Notes: generated by a model not told the origin, from the letters alone. Shown: positions 21,252 through 34,743, numbered from the stretch's first letter. The stretch: 64,000 nt of DNA from Corticium candelabrum (GCF_963422355.1 NC_085090.1:2535411-2599410), one strand, 5' to 3'. Made by a program: numbers and translations.

Positions 21252-23087
21252 ATGGCTTCGTCTGCTCGTGCTTCTCATGTTGATCATGAGACAGACGACA
21301 ATGTATGGTGTGTTGTGAGAAGCAACTATGTGTACCTGTCTGATCGTCTCTGTTTCAACTCTCTTTTCACCAATCTTCTGTATGAACGAGGATTTCTGTC
21401 GAGAGGTGATATGGACGCTCTTCGCAGCGACTTTGTCACTCATGACGACAAGGTTCGTCGTCTACTCATCGACGTGTTGCCGACGAGACTGCCAGAAATG
21501 TTTCCTGTCTTCTGCGACATCCTCAAAACAGTTGGACAGACACACATTGTAGAAAGACTGGTGACAACGGGGAATACCCAGGAGATAAGGAGAAGTCCCC
21601 AAGGTAAACAACAAGTCCCTGGGATATTGGACGTGTCTGTTTAGTTAGACTGATTGATGTGATTGGCTAGTTGTTGAGGGACTAGGGGCTGCAACACATG
21701 TTGGAGGGATGGAAATGCTGAAAGATGAGGAGAAGAAACAGATAGCAGTGCGACGTAAGAAGAAAAGAAGGAGAGCAGGGAAACAGAAGAAAATTATTTC
21801 TATAGCAAGAGAAGAAACCGGTCGTAGTTGTGATGGAGATGGTGGGTAATGAACAAACAGAATTTAATTTAGCTAAGATAATCAAATTATTATATCTATT
21901 TGTTTAATTACGTGATGTTGTAACTTACAATACATTGTTGGATAACTATCACATCAATGAAGCAAGAGACATTAACCGTCATTACTGACTCAGTGGACTT
22001 ACATTTAACTACACTGTAACAGTAATGTATTTCATCAATAAATATGAAAAGTCGTTTTTCATAATTGCTTTCTTAATGCTGCTTTTGATTGTTTAGGACC
22101 TTTACCTTCACATTCTGCATCTCATGTGTTTAAACAGTCTCTATCTCTACCATCTGAGTCGACGTCTAATCCTTGGCCTTCAATTCGTACAAACTTCACT
22201 TTCCTGTCTCAACGTTTGCCTATGAGTCCTCTCTTTATTGGTTGTCTTTTTGAAAAGCAATTGTTGTCAGAAGTTGAATTTAAGATGTTGAGTGACGACC
22301 ACATTGTTCGTGAGCTGAAAATCCGTTTTCTTTTAGTTGACATTTTACCCAGAAAGCCGTTTGTCGTGTTTACATCATTTTGTGAGATTCTTCACTGTGT
22401 GGGTCTGTCACACATTGCAGACAGATTACAAGAGAATCCCGTGGAAGTAAAACTCATTCCAGAAGGTGCAGCGTATTGTATAGAAATTCACATACTTTTA
22501 TGATTTGTTGTATCACGTTGATTTGTGTGCTTGCAGTGAGTGTCAGACGATCAGAAATTGAGAGTTTGCAGAAAGAAGTCGAGTTGCTATTGGTTCAAGG
22601 GGCAGATTTGGACAGAGAAAAGAGAGCAGCAGTTGAAGTGGAGAGACAACGAGCTGATGAGGCTGAAGTAAAAGCGGCTAAAGTTGAGAGTGAAAGGAAG
22701 AAAGAAGAAGTGATGAGGAAAGGAGAGCAGCTCACCAATTTGGCAATGCGACTAAAGTTCCTTCCATTAGAAGAGGTGATGATGTTAGTGATTGTCGAAC
22801 ACACAGTGTTGCAGACAGCTAAACGACTGTATGTTTGTTACTTTGTGTAAATTTTTGAATATTGTATTAATATTAACTCATGACAAAATGTACTACATTT
22901 TTGTTTCTTTCATAAAAATTATAACAATTAACGTAATGCCTAATTAATGTTAACATTATTACTGGCGTTTAAATGATTTGATAATATTTTAGTAATAATA
23001 GATGTATGTATGGACAATTAATTATACAAATTTACAACTAATAAATTTTATGTTTATAGGTGATGTTAATTTCTATACATCATCATC

Positions 23088-23138
<51 letters not shown>

Positions 23139-24290
23139 GTGTGCGCGCGTGTGTACATATAGCATTTGTTGATATAAACATGTTTACACACTTTCACACA
23201 CGTTTCACTTTGCACGGACATACTTACAGCAAGTTATTGCATGTAAAATATAGTTGATAGGAGGCAGTTGTTGTAATGTATGTTTTAATTAATATGAAGT
23301 TTGATTGTTTTATAAAAATTTATTTTGTACTAAATACAGACATGCAAATACAGCTGATGTTGGACTTGTTTGTATTTTTATTTAAATTTTTATAATTGTT
23401 CTTGTTTCCATCTATTGTACATGTTGTGTTGATTCTAGATCTTTGACAGTCTCCCATCATGGACACAGTGGAATGTACACATGCCTCATGACAGTTACCC
23501 ATATAATAGAATGGGAGAGATTGAAGGCAGACTAGTGGTAGGAGGTTATGATGGCAATCTGCATGTTCTGACTTATAAACATGATAAGTGGGACAAGTTT
23601 GTCAGAAAGAATGGTCACATTAGGAATGTAGTGTGTCATCAAGATGTGTGTCTGGTGTGTGTTGAGGATGAAGATAAACATCAGTGTGTGATTGAACAAT
23701 TTCATTTGAATAAAGACGACAAATGGAGATTCCTCACGGTTGTACCAAATGAACTGCAGTTGGGTGGTGTATCTATTGCTCTCCATGACAACTCACTGTA
23801 TGTGGTGGGAGGTGGGAATAAGTCATGGGAGATAGTGAACACAGCACGTGTGTGTGACCTTCACAGCGGTCATTGGTCTAAGATGGATGACATGGAGAGA
23901 AAACGTTTCGTCTGTTCTTCTGTTATTATAAACAACACAGTGTTTGTAGGAGGAGGAGAGACTGATGGATTTTACTATAGTAACATTGTTGAGTGTGCAG
24001 ATGTTCGTGTTAGAAAATGGAGAACAATCCCCTCTACAACAACAGCTAGATCAACACTAACATCAGTCAATAACAAACTTGTGGGGACTGGAGGAATGAC
24101 ACAACATATGTTTGGTTCTCCTTCTAATATTGTAGAATTATATGATGAGAGGTCTACCAAATGGCTTCCTCTTCTACACATGACACACAAACGGTGGGCA
24201 CATGCTGCATTCTCAACTGAAAGTGGAGAACTCATCACAGCAGGAGGGTTGGTTGCTCAATCTTCAATAGAAAGTGTCAAGTGTGACTGA
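21252..24290 (+). CDS. CARD-CARD-coiled coil-Kelch protein (five-exon model)
   Basis: The exons are 21252-21603, 21686-21841, 22097-22465, 22537-22775 and 23439-24290. All junctions are GT-AG and phases agree, giving 655 residues. Exon 1 holds a CARD-type death fold (about residues 20-102; LTNLL-like helix, RRLLIDVLPTRLPEMFPVFC). Exon 2 is a very basic linker (RRKKKRRRAGKQKK), a possible nuclear signal. Exon 3 holds a second CARD (about 190-275; LLVDILPRKPFVVFTSFCEI). Exon 4 is a charged heptad-like coiled coil (about 295-365). Exon 5 holds Kelch repeats with YVVGG, FVGGG and paired Trp residues, implying a beta-propeller. CARDs bind other CARDs in apoptosis and innate immune signalling, and Kelch propellers bind protein ligands, so a cytosolic adaptor or sensor is plausible but inferred. 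Exon 2 boundaries are the least certain. AATAAA at about 24604 may be the polyadenylation signal. Confidence 0.8.
23090..23156. repeat. GT microsatellite in CARD-Kelch intron 4
   Basis: A long GT run degenerates to GCGT/GTGC at its 3' side. It lies in the intron before the Kelch exon. Confidence 0.95.
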
Positions 24291-24602
24291 TACTTTCCAT
24301 TTTCTTTCAATTTCTGTGTACCATATTATTTGTTAGATTATAATCTCTAGCGATTGTCCAAAAATACTTTTTTGTGATATTTGGTGTGTGTAACATAAAC
24401 TACATATTTACTGTAAATCATGAATATTTTATGTTCCCACAAATTTCAGTCTAAACGTAACTCTCCACCGTCCATAACATCACCTCTGGATAAAGCAACA
24501 TTTATGGAGTACTGTACATCCGACATCCTGTCACCATTTACAGTTCACTGTCACATTGTGTTCCTCCTGTGTGATACTCCCCCGGAATTCTCACTGCAGT
24601 AA

Positions 24603-25846
24603 ATAAATCAGTATATATACTCAGTTCTAGCAAGGTTAGTTTGATTAGCAAATATTGTAATAACAATTTTACCTGTTTTATGTCCTGACAAATGCAACAA
24701 CTTACTGTGAGTACATGGTAAACCTTGGGTTGCTACATACAAACCAAGCCTTTCATCAGTTCATGCCATAACAAAGTAAAAAACAGGAATGATATGGTGC
24801 ACTAACCGCAATGAATATGAATTGGTGAAAACAGTGGAGTACACTGACTTGTATTGCAGCATGCCAGTAAATATGAAAATCATGTCTCTTCCGTCTCCAT
24901 CTTGTTTTCCACACAACTTCGCTTAATTACATATTCAAGCATCTTACCCTTCTTCGACTCTCCTAAAGTCTGCATCAAACGTAACAAAATGCATACGAAT
25001 GTTCTGCGGTTTCGAATGGTACTAAGATCGTCGCGAGACTCCTACAGACAATTAATTAATATATGTGTTTCACTTCCAACGTGTGGCACCTGCAGCAATT
25101 CCAGCGTGATAGCGTGGCCAATGGGGGGGGGGGGGGATAAACTCAACAATGCTACGAGGCACGCCAACTTGTAGACACGGCCACCTTGTTGACATCTAAT
25201 TGACTGATACGGTAGAAGAAGTGGCAGATCCAGATTAGAGAAAGGGTGGTGTATATAGTATACTAGCCTAATATCCCGTTCTCAGAACGGGCAATTAGCT
25301 ATTAATATTACTAATGGTTAGTAAATTTCTATTATTATTAGCTGTTAGTTAATTAATTTGTCTATATATGCATTCATGAAATATATCTCATTCATAGAAT
25401 TAGCTGCCACTGACAAAATTTCTATATAGTTAATTCCCATAAAATTAATTAATTTAACATTGTATGCAAATTTCTGTTGTTTCATGACTTCACATTCATT
25501 TTAATCCGTTCTGAAAAATTAGCAGCTAGACGGAATTCTCATTCAGAGTTACATTCCGCTCAATTATATCCCGTTCTGAGAAAGTAGCAAGAATCCAGTA
25601 TCTGAATGTATTTAAATTTATATATGCTGTTGCATAAGTATCCGTTCTATTTTATCATGAAATGTATCTTTAAAAATTATCAGCCGGACAGAATTCTCAT
25701 GAAGAATTTCTTTCAGGGTTATATCTCAGTCAAAGGTATCTCGTTGAGGACAAAGAAACTGAGAAAATGTAACAGAGTGTCTCGTTTCCCAACAAAATCC
25801 CGTTCATTGAGTAGTAGATATAGCAGTGTATCCCGCTGAAAACATT
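24603..25846. other. Stretch without recognised gene; degenerate repeats
   Basis: A 12-14 base G run lies near 25121. A perfect 17-bp palindrome CCCGTTCTCAGAACGGG is at 25275-25291. Variants of CCGTTCTGA and GGAATTCTCATTCAGAG recur between 25500 and 25760, and related wording recurs near 33200-33540. This suggests a decayed repeat family. No coding evidence was seen. Confidence 0.5.
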
Positions 25847-26150
25847 TCGACAGTCCCGTTCGATGCTGCGTTACTTCGAAGACGTTGTTGCTGTTGCGAT
25901 AAACAAGTGTATCGAACTAGGCATCTATTTGACGCGAATCCCGCGCTCGAAAATATCCGAGCAGCACGAGCTTGGAAGTCACATGCAGTTGCGTACTCAC
26001 CCGGATAAACCGTTCCCTGTATACATACAAAGTCACAACGACTCTTGCTGACTCTCGCCATTTCGACAGTCCCGCTGGACGTCGTCACTTTCAAGACGTT
26101 GTTGACGTTGCGGGGAACAGGTGTATCGAACGTGGCAGCTCCTCGACAGG
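25847..26150 (+). repeat. Divergent tandem duplication, period about 212 bp
   Basis: A block starting CATTTCGACAGTCCCGTTCG near 25848 recurs as CATTTCGACAGTCCCGCTGG near 26060. Both are followed by a GAAGACGTTGTTG/CAAGACGTTGTTG stretch and GTGTATCGAAC. The copies differ at many positions. No function is apparent. Confidence 0.65.
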
Positions 26151-26495
26151 CGTAGACGGGCAAACGACTGTGGGCGTTTTTCAAGACCCGGATGGGAGTA
26201 AAAGCATCTTCCCTTTCACGACGTCGCCCGCAATAAACAACACGCTCCGCGCGTACCGTCCGACGTCAACAAAGGAATTTGCGGACTATTTGAGTAGAGC
26301 ATATGCGAGTCGACAAATCAATGAGCCCTGTGTTACATAATGGGTAGTGGTATAAATACAAACATGTATGTGAAAGCATTCGATTGTGTTCTAAAATATT
26401 TGTACTTCCATGGACTTGTGAACAGACGTCTTGACACTCTTGTCTTCACCTTACTAAAATTTGCCTGAGACAACGCTTTTGATCGCTTAATCAAA

Positions 26496-27950
26496 TTGAG
26501 TACAAAAGCAGGAATTAACCGATTACGGATGATCCATGACAAGCACCAGACAAGCTCTTTAATGTCACCAGATTGCATAGAAAATTTTGGAGAAGGTCTC
26601 TGGCAAATCAATTCAAACAATGGCAAAGATATCTCTATATACAAAGTACAGAAGCAAAATCGCACAGCTGTTTCTTGCTGCACCATAGTGTGTAACCAAT
26701 GCCACGTTTGCATTCACCAATTTTCATGCACTTGCTTAGACTTCGTCGTAAGAACGACTATTTGTAAGCACATTTACTTGGTGGCAGCTACATATGCAGT
26801 GCCAATAAGTCAGCAAGACGTAGTTGAGCAAGATCACCAACTAATTCAAACAAATGAGCCACCTAGCAAAGACGTCGACTGGGAAACTGTAGTTGATTCT
26901 CTAGGCAATGACTCAATACAACACGATGTAGAGACTGTTCGAAGAAAATGCAAGACTACCTGATTGATATATCATTGCAACTATCTAGGTGTAACAGTGT
27001 CCATGTTCTCCTCTCTGATTTGGCTAAGCTCCGTAAAGCTACAGCACTTCTTTCTCTTCCCGAGAGATGTAGTGGAATGGCCAATGAGGCAAACACATCA
27101 GTATCAGCACCAGCAAATAAGAAATCACAGTCCAGAGGACAAAGCAAAGATCCTTTCTACATCAAACCCATCTGGAACCCGTTCCAAAATTCATCTCGCA
27201 ACGCCCTGCAACACAGCAGAAGAAAGAATCAAGAGGGCCACTCTTCTGTCATCCTGGGTAATGAAAAATACAAGATGCCCAAGAAAGACCACAGTATTTC
27301 TATTTCTGTGTTGGCATCTACCTATACTAGACATAGCAAGTATTCTTTTACAGCTGTACTACATTTGTTTGTGATGAAACAGCCATGTCTAAGTTTGAAA
27401 GAGATGCTCAACTGATAGAGAAAACTAACATCCCGGCGAGGCCAGAACGTATTGACGACATAGTAGAAGTAGACTTTGAGAGTAGTCATCTGCCAAAGTA
27501 TTTTAGTTCTCGAGCCTGGCATCACCTCTCGGAGACAGGCAATACCTTCCAATGTAATAAATCTGCAATTAGGATAACCAAAATATTGTTTCTTCTCTTC
27601 AGTTGAACTAAAGCAGAGACAGTGACATTGCGTGAATTGTGACTTAGTGACAACCCAGCTAAATATGATGCAATGCAATGGCGAGTGTGGAAAATGATTT
27701 CATTGGTGCTGTCTTGTTGTTTAATCTCCCATAGTATCTGCAATAATTCTTACATTCTGGTCTAAGAATTGTGTTGGACATCGAGAAGAACCGACTGACA
27801 TGTGGCAATGCGACAAATGTTTGCTTTCCATAGAACAGAATACAATTACACCAAATACCAGTGTCAGAGATCTGAATACGTCATCACTGTTGCCACTGCT
27901 ACGGAATGCTGCCAGATATTCAGGCAGCGAGTGACAGCTACCAAATGCCT
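26496..27950 (+). pseudogene. SWIM and PHD-like zinc-finger protein, decayed
   Basis: The frame at 26496-26963 contains a SWIM zinc finger, CTCLDFVVRTTICKHIYLV (CxC...CxH), preceded by a Cys-rich stretch (CCTIVCNQCHVCIH). Further open pieces follow in shifting frames: VLLSDLAKLRKATALLSL, then AEERIKRATLL, then WHHLSETGNTFQC. The last piece near 27757-27830 reads NCVGHREEPTDMWQCDKC, like the end of a PHD finger. SWIM plus PHD occurs in transposon-derived proteins, for example of MULE type, so a mobile-element origin is likely. At least three frameshifts or stops break the chain, though undetected introns could explain some. No upstream transposase core was found. Confidence 0.55.
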
Positions 27951-28083
27951 GTGTTATATACGGGTATATGGATTAGAGGATATACGGGACTTAGAGAGTA
28001 GAGTTGAGTCATGTGAGTCCTGCGGTGGTAGTATAGTCGGTTGTGATAGTTAACTAATAAGTGGTTGTGTTACGATACAACAT

Positions 28084-28870
28084 AATGACGACGAAGATAC
28101 AGGTTCCGGATGCACACCCCACCCCCTTTCTACGGCAACCTGGTGAACCACAAAACGATTGGCGTGCTTGGTTTTCGGCGTTCGATATGTAGATGATAGA
28201 TTCTGGTCTTAGTTCTAGCGACATTCCTCAAGAAAGGAAAACGGCGGTATTGATGCACTGTCTGGGATCAGGTCAACGTGTTTTCGCAACACTTGAAGTA
28301 GCAGAGACGTAAGCGGCCACACGAGAAAAATTAACTGAATATTTGGAGGAAAGAAGAACGTGATCTTAAAACGGTTCAGTTTTGGCAGAGGTCACAGCGA
28401 CAGGGTGAGCCAGTTAGAGAATATGTCGCTGCACTACGGGAACTAGCAGCTACGTGTCGCTTTGGAGTCATGCATGACGAGTTGATTGGAGACCAATTGA
28501 TATAAAAGACATTACATTCACGTATTAGGGAGCGGTTGTTGATGGAGAAGGATACTATAACTTGTGACGAGGCGTTGACATTGGCGTCTCACGTGGAAGA
28601 AGCCTTAGCAAAGGCAAAAGCCATTGAAGGTATAGTGGTGCCGCGTTTTGCTGAAGTCGATAAGGTTGAAACGACCAGCGTAGGCAGGGTGGCTAGTGCG
28701 GTAAAGTTAAGACGCCCTACTGGCTACCAAGGTGCTGGAGCTAGCACCTCAGCAGCGTTTTGGTGTGGTAACTGTGGTCTACGAGGACATCGAGGAGGAT
28801 GGTCAGATTGTCCAGCTTGGGAGAAAAGAGTGTCTTAAATGCGGGAAGAGAAACGTGAAAGAAGCGAACT
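28084..28870 (+). pseudogene. LTR-retrotransposon gag pseudogene with zinc knuckle
   Basis: The ATG at 28084 opens MTTKIQVPDAHPTPFLRQPG followed by a W..WFSAF capsid-like start and the NSG-like IPQERKTAVLMHCLG stretch, typical of metazoan Gypsy gag. Internal stops occur (for example TAG near 28189) with frameshifts near 28363 and 28500. The last frame (28536-28838) ends with a CCHC-type knuckle, FWCGNCGLRGHRGGWSDCPA, an RNA-binding motif. No pol follows downstream, so this is a truncated relic. Residues C..C....H.....C are visible, though spacing is slightly expanded. Confidence 0.7.
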
Positions 28871-30880
28871 ATGATGTCATCCTCAACTTTTTAATGTAAT
28901 TTCCCGATTATGACTGAGGTCGCTTTCAATCACTGCAAAGTCACAATTTAACGTAGTCAGAACTTTTTCGTCCCCTGTATGGTCGTCACAAAAGTCATCA
29001 CCGGCCAGTTTGCCTACAAATCAGCATTCTGCTCTTCTATATCTTTGTTTCCTATTTCCAGGTGCTTCAGGCGTTTTATCAAGCGTATATTTTACCCTTT
29101 TTGTGACTCGCATAATCAGCAAGTAAACTAACGGCCATCAGCTCTGCTGAATCCAGGTAAAGGATGTGGATCTGGAGTTGGCATAAACGGTGAAGACTGA
29201 CATTGCTACTATGTACTGTCTTTGCAGCTGCATACAACCACTTATATATTAAGTGTTCCGTCCACTGTGTGGTAGTGTGCTAGTGACACTAATAAAACAA
29301 CTCCCGCAGGCCAAAGAACGAGAAATGGATGGCTGCTAGTTTAATGTCTGTGTTCATGCTGCTGTCGATAAGCTCAAGACAAATACCACCTGCAACGAAT
29401 GGCTTCACTGGATGACTATCCAGAAGATGAAATGATGATTGACAAACAACGTCACCTCATTGGCTCTCCTGCTACACTGGATATGTGGTATCCTGACATC
29501 CGTGTTACTGATACTACCGCAGGTACACAACATATTTACCGTACAGGAATCTTACTAGATATTCAGTGAAGATCATAGAATGCTGAGCAGCTTGTTATTG
29601 TAATCTGTGTGCTCTCCTGACAGTTGATCCATTACTGCACAGCTGTGGAATAGTACGAAAACATGCCAGCAGTTGTTTGGCCGATTTATTTTGCCCTACT
29701 TCTCGTGCCTTTACTTGAAAACCAAGGGTTCAACTTGTCAGCACCAACAGACATGTCCATTTTTTTATTGTCCATTGCTTTTCCCCATCGCAAATCCCAT
29801 CTTCACACCAAGAGAGACCCACTGATAACAATCATTCTGTAAGGCTGTGTTCACACGTAGTTGACATTGCAATAAGCATTAACATTACCGTAAAGTGAAA
29901 CTCAATGGGATTGTGAAACCTTGTTCACACACAAATACAAAAGTAGCAAGTGTGTTCTATTTCAAATGGTATGCACAAAAACGTTTCGTTTCCGCATTCC
30001 GACTACACGCAGGCAGTAGACAGAACCACATTTGGATAAAAAATTTAGTCAGCAGCAACTGACAACGAAATACATATAATCAATCAATTGCAAATATGAT
30101 AATGCAATAAAAGACGAGAAGAAGAAGACATCTTTCACACACTACTCATAATTATAGTTTCCTTATATATTCACTGAAAACGCACGCTTCTCCATTAGGG
30201 CCTAAATATCTTTTATGGATAGCTACAAAATGGTATCATTCGAAAGTGCAATTAACATGCTTTTCAAATGTGTATGATGTGGCTGCAGTTGCAATTAATA
30301 GGTAAGCGACTACTTTCTGGTGCGTGAATAGTCTCATTAACTTACGTTCTTGTAAAATGGTAACAACGTTACAAAGCCTAATTATCGTGAGTGCGCGATG
30401 CTGAAGAGTTAAAGTTGTTGAAGCCTAAACTTGTTTAAGAGTCAGCGCGTCTCCACTAGCCTTTTAAATCTGTGTAAACTTAAATAAACAGCTTAGATAT
30501 AGTTTAGAGATAGTTTAGCTCAAGAGGTTTAGGTTTAACATTTACGTCATGGTAATCAGGCAGTCTCAAAGACGGCGTAAGATGTTGCAGAGATTGAGAA
30601 GAGAGATTTCTTCGAAATGTGCGACCTTCAAAAGCTAGTGTCTCAGCTCTCACTATGGCTGTGTACTACAGCGTGTCGTCTGACGCTCTCACTCAGGCAT
30701 CTTTCGACATAGCGGTAGAACAAGCTACCGCGGTGAAACCAATTTCGGGATAACAATATATTGATATCCTGGATAAAAGCTGACAAGTGGGGACGCTCCC
30801 TAACTAAACACGTTTAGATTCCTTACACATTTTACGTTAATTTATTTTCTAGCAAATGGGAATAGAAATATATAAAATAT
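28871..30880. other. Stretch without recognised gene; one exon-like block
   Basis: At 29399-29521 an ATG opens MASLDDYPEDEMMIDKQRHL and stays open to a donor-like CAG|GTACAC. It could be an isolated exon but no partner exons were found. A sequence AAGGCTGTGTTCACACG near 29842 resembles the terminus of a MITE, without a matching end. Otherwise nothing is supported. Confidence 0.35.
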
Positions 30881-30884
30881 CAAC

Positions 30885-32762
30885 ATAGTTTGGTATAGAT
30901 GATACAATTTAATTGATTCGAAATTTGTGTACTACTTGCCATCGATGCCTTTAGTTTCAGGTGTTGTAGCAACTATTGTTTCTCCATCAAAATCTGCTTC
31001 TGCAGAAATAGAGCAGGCGGCTGACTGCAAATTAGTAGAGTTCATTTGATTGCTGTGACTAGTGAGATTACTGGTAGTTGGAAAGAATTTGCTGTTCGTT
31101 TTGCTACAAACAAGTTCACTTCATCAACAATTTCTGTAATATAACAACAACAATAATATTCAGTGTTTGACCAAGATCATCAAATGCTGGATGATTGACC
31201 ATTGATCTTGTCACAGAAGCTAGATGTCGTTTCATTATGGAAATATTTCTGAAAATGCACAAGAAAGCTCAATGCAATTCCATATTTTGCGCAGAGTTAA
31301 AAGAGTATGTTGCAAAGACAGTAGACAACGTATTAAAGTCAAGTCAACATCAAAATGTTTTGTGATTTGAATCTTGTAACTAAAGAAATCTATAGCTAGT
31401 TATGTAAGCAAATCTTGGAATGGAGATATCAAACAAGTATATGATGAAGAAGGATCGAATTGTGATGGCAGGAAGTAGAAGATGATTGTAAGGCAGAGAG
31501 ACTTACGTAGAGATTGACTTTGCGTGAATATTCAAGTTGCTAGAGGAGAAGAGTAAACACAACTAAAATCTTCTGTAAGTCACCAAGAGTGCATTTGACT
31601 GGCCTTCTATCTTTAACCAGAATAGTAAAATGAATCATTGTTTGTCGCAAGACTCTTGTAACCTTTTGAGGTCTAAACATATGACTCATGTAGTCACCTT
31701 TTTTGATAGCTACTGGTAACCTAATCTGTCCCAGCACGTGTGAGAGATTTAGTCTTGTCAATCTAATAGCCGTGATTACCATCAAGCCACACATGTGGTT
31801 AGTTGTAAGAAGCACTGGACAGTCCTATAATTTTTAGATAAAGTCAGCATCGTGATTGCTCATGCTTTTAATACGCCTTTCCCTTCTCTTTCCTGACTTA
31901 AAGTCCAAGGCTAGAGTCTGAGTTGCGAGGGCCTGGGTGAGTGAAAACATGCAACCTGTAGAAGCAATGAAAATGGTTGGTTGATTGTTTCTTTAATATA
32001 TGAACAGGACAAACATACAACTTATCTTCGTATTTAATAAAGTCTTTGCTAATAATTCGTTCCATTCATCAGTGTCTATCAAACAGAAATTAATAATAAG
32101 TCAAAAAACATTGAACAAATCTTCTATTGATAACGATAAGACTATCAAACAGACTATCAAATCTAAAAGACCGAGGTTTCCACTGACGAATCGAACGCCA
32201 TGCTTGAAGAGTCAGCGTCTTCTGGTCTTCTGATTGACCAAAAGCTATTTGCTGCTATTGTGTCAGCTACCTATACAGCAAGCAAATGAAAGACAAAGCA
32301 GTTTGCAACAATTCAATTCAAGTTTTACATTGATAGGCTACAAAACTTGTCCACGGCAGTGGTGCGTTAGAATACAACTTTCTTTCATAATCCTGCAGTG
32401 CAAATTGTTGTCCATATACACACATTTTGACTTGTCTGTGATTTTAATAATTAAATTAAATTCTGTTTATATTTAAATATCTCATAATAAATTAATTACT
32501 TCCTGAACAAAATGACGTTTAACTTCTACAAACAAAAAGCAAGAATCATTAATCATTCACAGAACAGGCTCTGCTAATCTTAGTCTTTCTATAATTTGTG
32601 ACACCGGCGCAAAGTAACAATCAATATTTGAACTGTGCATTTGCATGTCTTGTGACTGTTTGAACTGCTTCTATCAGTTTAAATAGATGTATATAGTTTT
32701 TATATAATAAACGGAGTCTTATTGCAAGAACAGTAGCAATAAGTTGATGCAGTCAAACTGTC
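30885..32762 (+). repeat. Unrecognised 1.9-kb repeat D, copy 1
   Basis: The stretch realigns along its length with 36480-38378 in the same orientation. Shared landmarks include ATCGATGCCTTTAGTTTCAG, CAGAAATAGAGCAGGCGGCT and, at the end, AATAAACGGAGTCTTATT before GTAGCAATAAGTTGATGCAG. Short frames survive in one copy but not the other. No known domain was seen and the family is not identified. Confidence 0.85.
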
Positions 32763-33942
32763 AAGGATGCTCAATTAATATCTAATACAGTATTGACATG
32801 TCTACAGATTCTCTTTGTGAGAAAAAAGGCTGTTTCGAACAGTTCATGGACTTCAGTAGTCGTCTAACCATACGGTGCTGTTGCTGCGTGTAAGTGCACA
32901 GAAAATACGGCTTCTGGCGATTCTTTCCACACATTCCAGGCAATTCGAAGTGTTCACTCATAGACGACAAATTTGTCTTTGAATAAGTTGAAAGAGTTTA
33001 ATTTATAAAATCAATATATTACTTTAATTCGATTAGGCAACTCGCTACTCTTAGCGGCCGCAGTGATGTTCCTCATCGGTCTGTGTACCGCACAATGTAC
33101 TTGAATAATATTAAAAATGCAATCAAATATCCTTTTACTCTCTATTTCTATTGCAATAGTCGCTGAGTAGACTGTTCTTCGACCGGGCTGATTAGATTAT
33201 TGATTGTTAATTAGTATATCCCGTTGAAGACAAATTAACTTATAGTCGAGTGTCCAGTTCTTGAAATATGTAAGTTAGATTCGAAGCAGATGAATCAGAA
33301 TTATTTGGAGAGAAACACAATTGCTAGAATAGTGGCCTCAATCTGCATAAAATCTTCGATCGCTGGAATTGTAGCGAAGAAGGACGACTGGTACAATCGA
33401 TCTGCACGATACTGATGTGGGCGTACATTCGAGTGAACATAAGGTGTTAGCTAATATCCGTTAAAAAATGAAATTGTAACAGAGTGTCCCGATCCTGAGA
33501 GCAGCAAGTATTCTAATCAGAGTTAGATATCCGGGTAACCGAAGAGTAGAAGTAACGTGCAATTGTTAACTCACACGGATAACTGTAGGAAACAAATGTT
33601 CCAAACGTGGCAACTACTTTACGCGCGACATGTGAAAAAGAAGGTAGCTGAATATTTTAAAGACCTCGAAAATATCTTGCTCTTGTCGACATCGCTGGTA
33701 GCAAACGACATCCTTCGAGGTCAAGAATGAGGAGTATAAATTTTGATGGAGGTCCGATGCGCCGTCCCAAGGAAATTCGCGCGAGAGTGGAGGCGGGTTC
33801 GATCGGTAGGAAATTGCTTCGCCAAGAGAGAGGTCGGGAAGACGACGACAATCTCGCTGTCGAACTACATGAATTCGGCGTGAGCGAGCAAAGTTCGGTG
33901 GCGCTTCCACTTGCCTTTCTAAAAGATCATATTTTACATACG

Positions 33943-34001
<59 letters not shown>

Positions 34002-34700
34002 GCACACTCACGCACGCACGGCTACATACATACAGCTTTTCTTTATATATATCTATATATATATATATTTTAATTTTATTGAACAACTAGGCAATAGGGA
34101 CACCTAGCATTTTTGTGTCTAGCAAAACCAAATGTTTTTCGAATGTCTTTTTTCATGGATTGCGCCATTGTTAGTATGTAACATGCTTGGGTTCAAGATT
34201 ACAGCTTTACTTACTACCTACTGCGCATCTAGTTTGCTTTGAAGAAAGAAGACGGCCATTCCTATTTTTCTCGTCTTTGAACACGTTCATCGCTCTTGGA
34301 TGCTCATTCTTGGCATACAATCTAAGAATGCTCTGTAGTAGAGACAGAAAGCAATTTTGTGGGTCCTCTTATCAACATTATGAAAAAAGGCGAATCATCT
34401 GTTTTTGCGCATTGATTTCGCGCATGTCATCACAATTTAATTGTTTTGCCATTTAAATCAATAAACAAACTTCAACGTATTCAAAAATCATGCGACACTA
34501 ATTAATTACAAAGAAATCCTGCTAAGACAAAAACTAAAAAAGTTATAGCAACAAAAGAACATTGACATGCCACTTCCGGTCCACGTTTACGTAGCAAAAT
34601 CTCAAACTGCTACCGCCAAAATGTCAGCTGCACTAAAACCGCTGCCCTTGAGACCGACAAACTTAGACGATAAGTTAGCCTGAACGTTCAGCTGCACGCA
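32763..34700. other. Stretch without recognised gene; CA and TA repeats
   Basis: A CA microsatellite with degenerate CGCA tail spans 33944-34020, followed by a TA-rich run at about 34044-34069. The region 33190-33560 shares wording with 25240-25860 (ATATCCCGTT, GTAACAGAGTGTC), probably the same decayed repeat. GACCTCGAA (33661) and TTCGAGGTC (33714) form a short inverted pair. No supported gene. Confidence 0.5.
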
Positions 34701-34743
34701 GTTGCAGAGTCTTGTTCCGTGAGATATTTGACGAGTTGCAGCG

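Noticed and set aside
23060-23257. Cys/Val-rich frame
   Set aside because: Translation of a GT microsatellite inside an intron.
25121-25134. G-run as a G-quadruplex regulatory site
   Set aside because: Single homopolymer run with no gene context; length may be a sequencing artefact.
29399-29521. Stand-alone gene starting MASLDDYPEDE
   Set aside because: A single exon-like block without acceptor or partner exons; kept only as a note.
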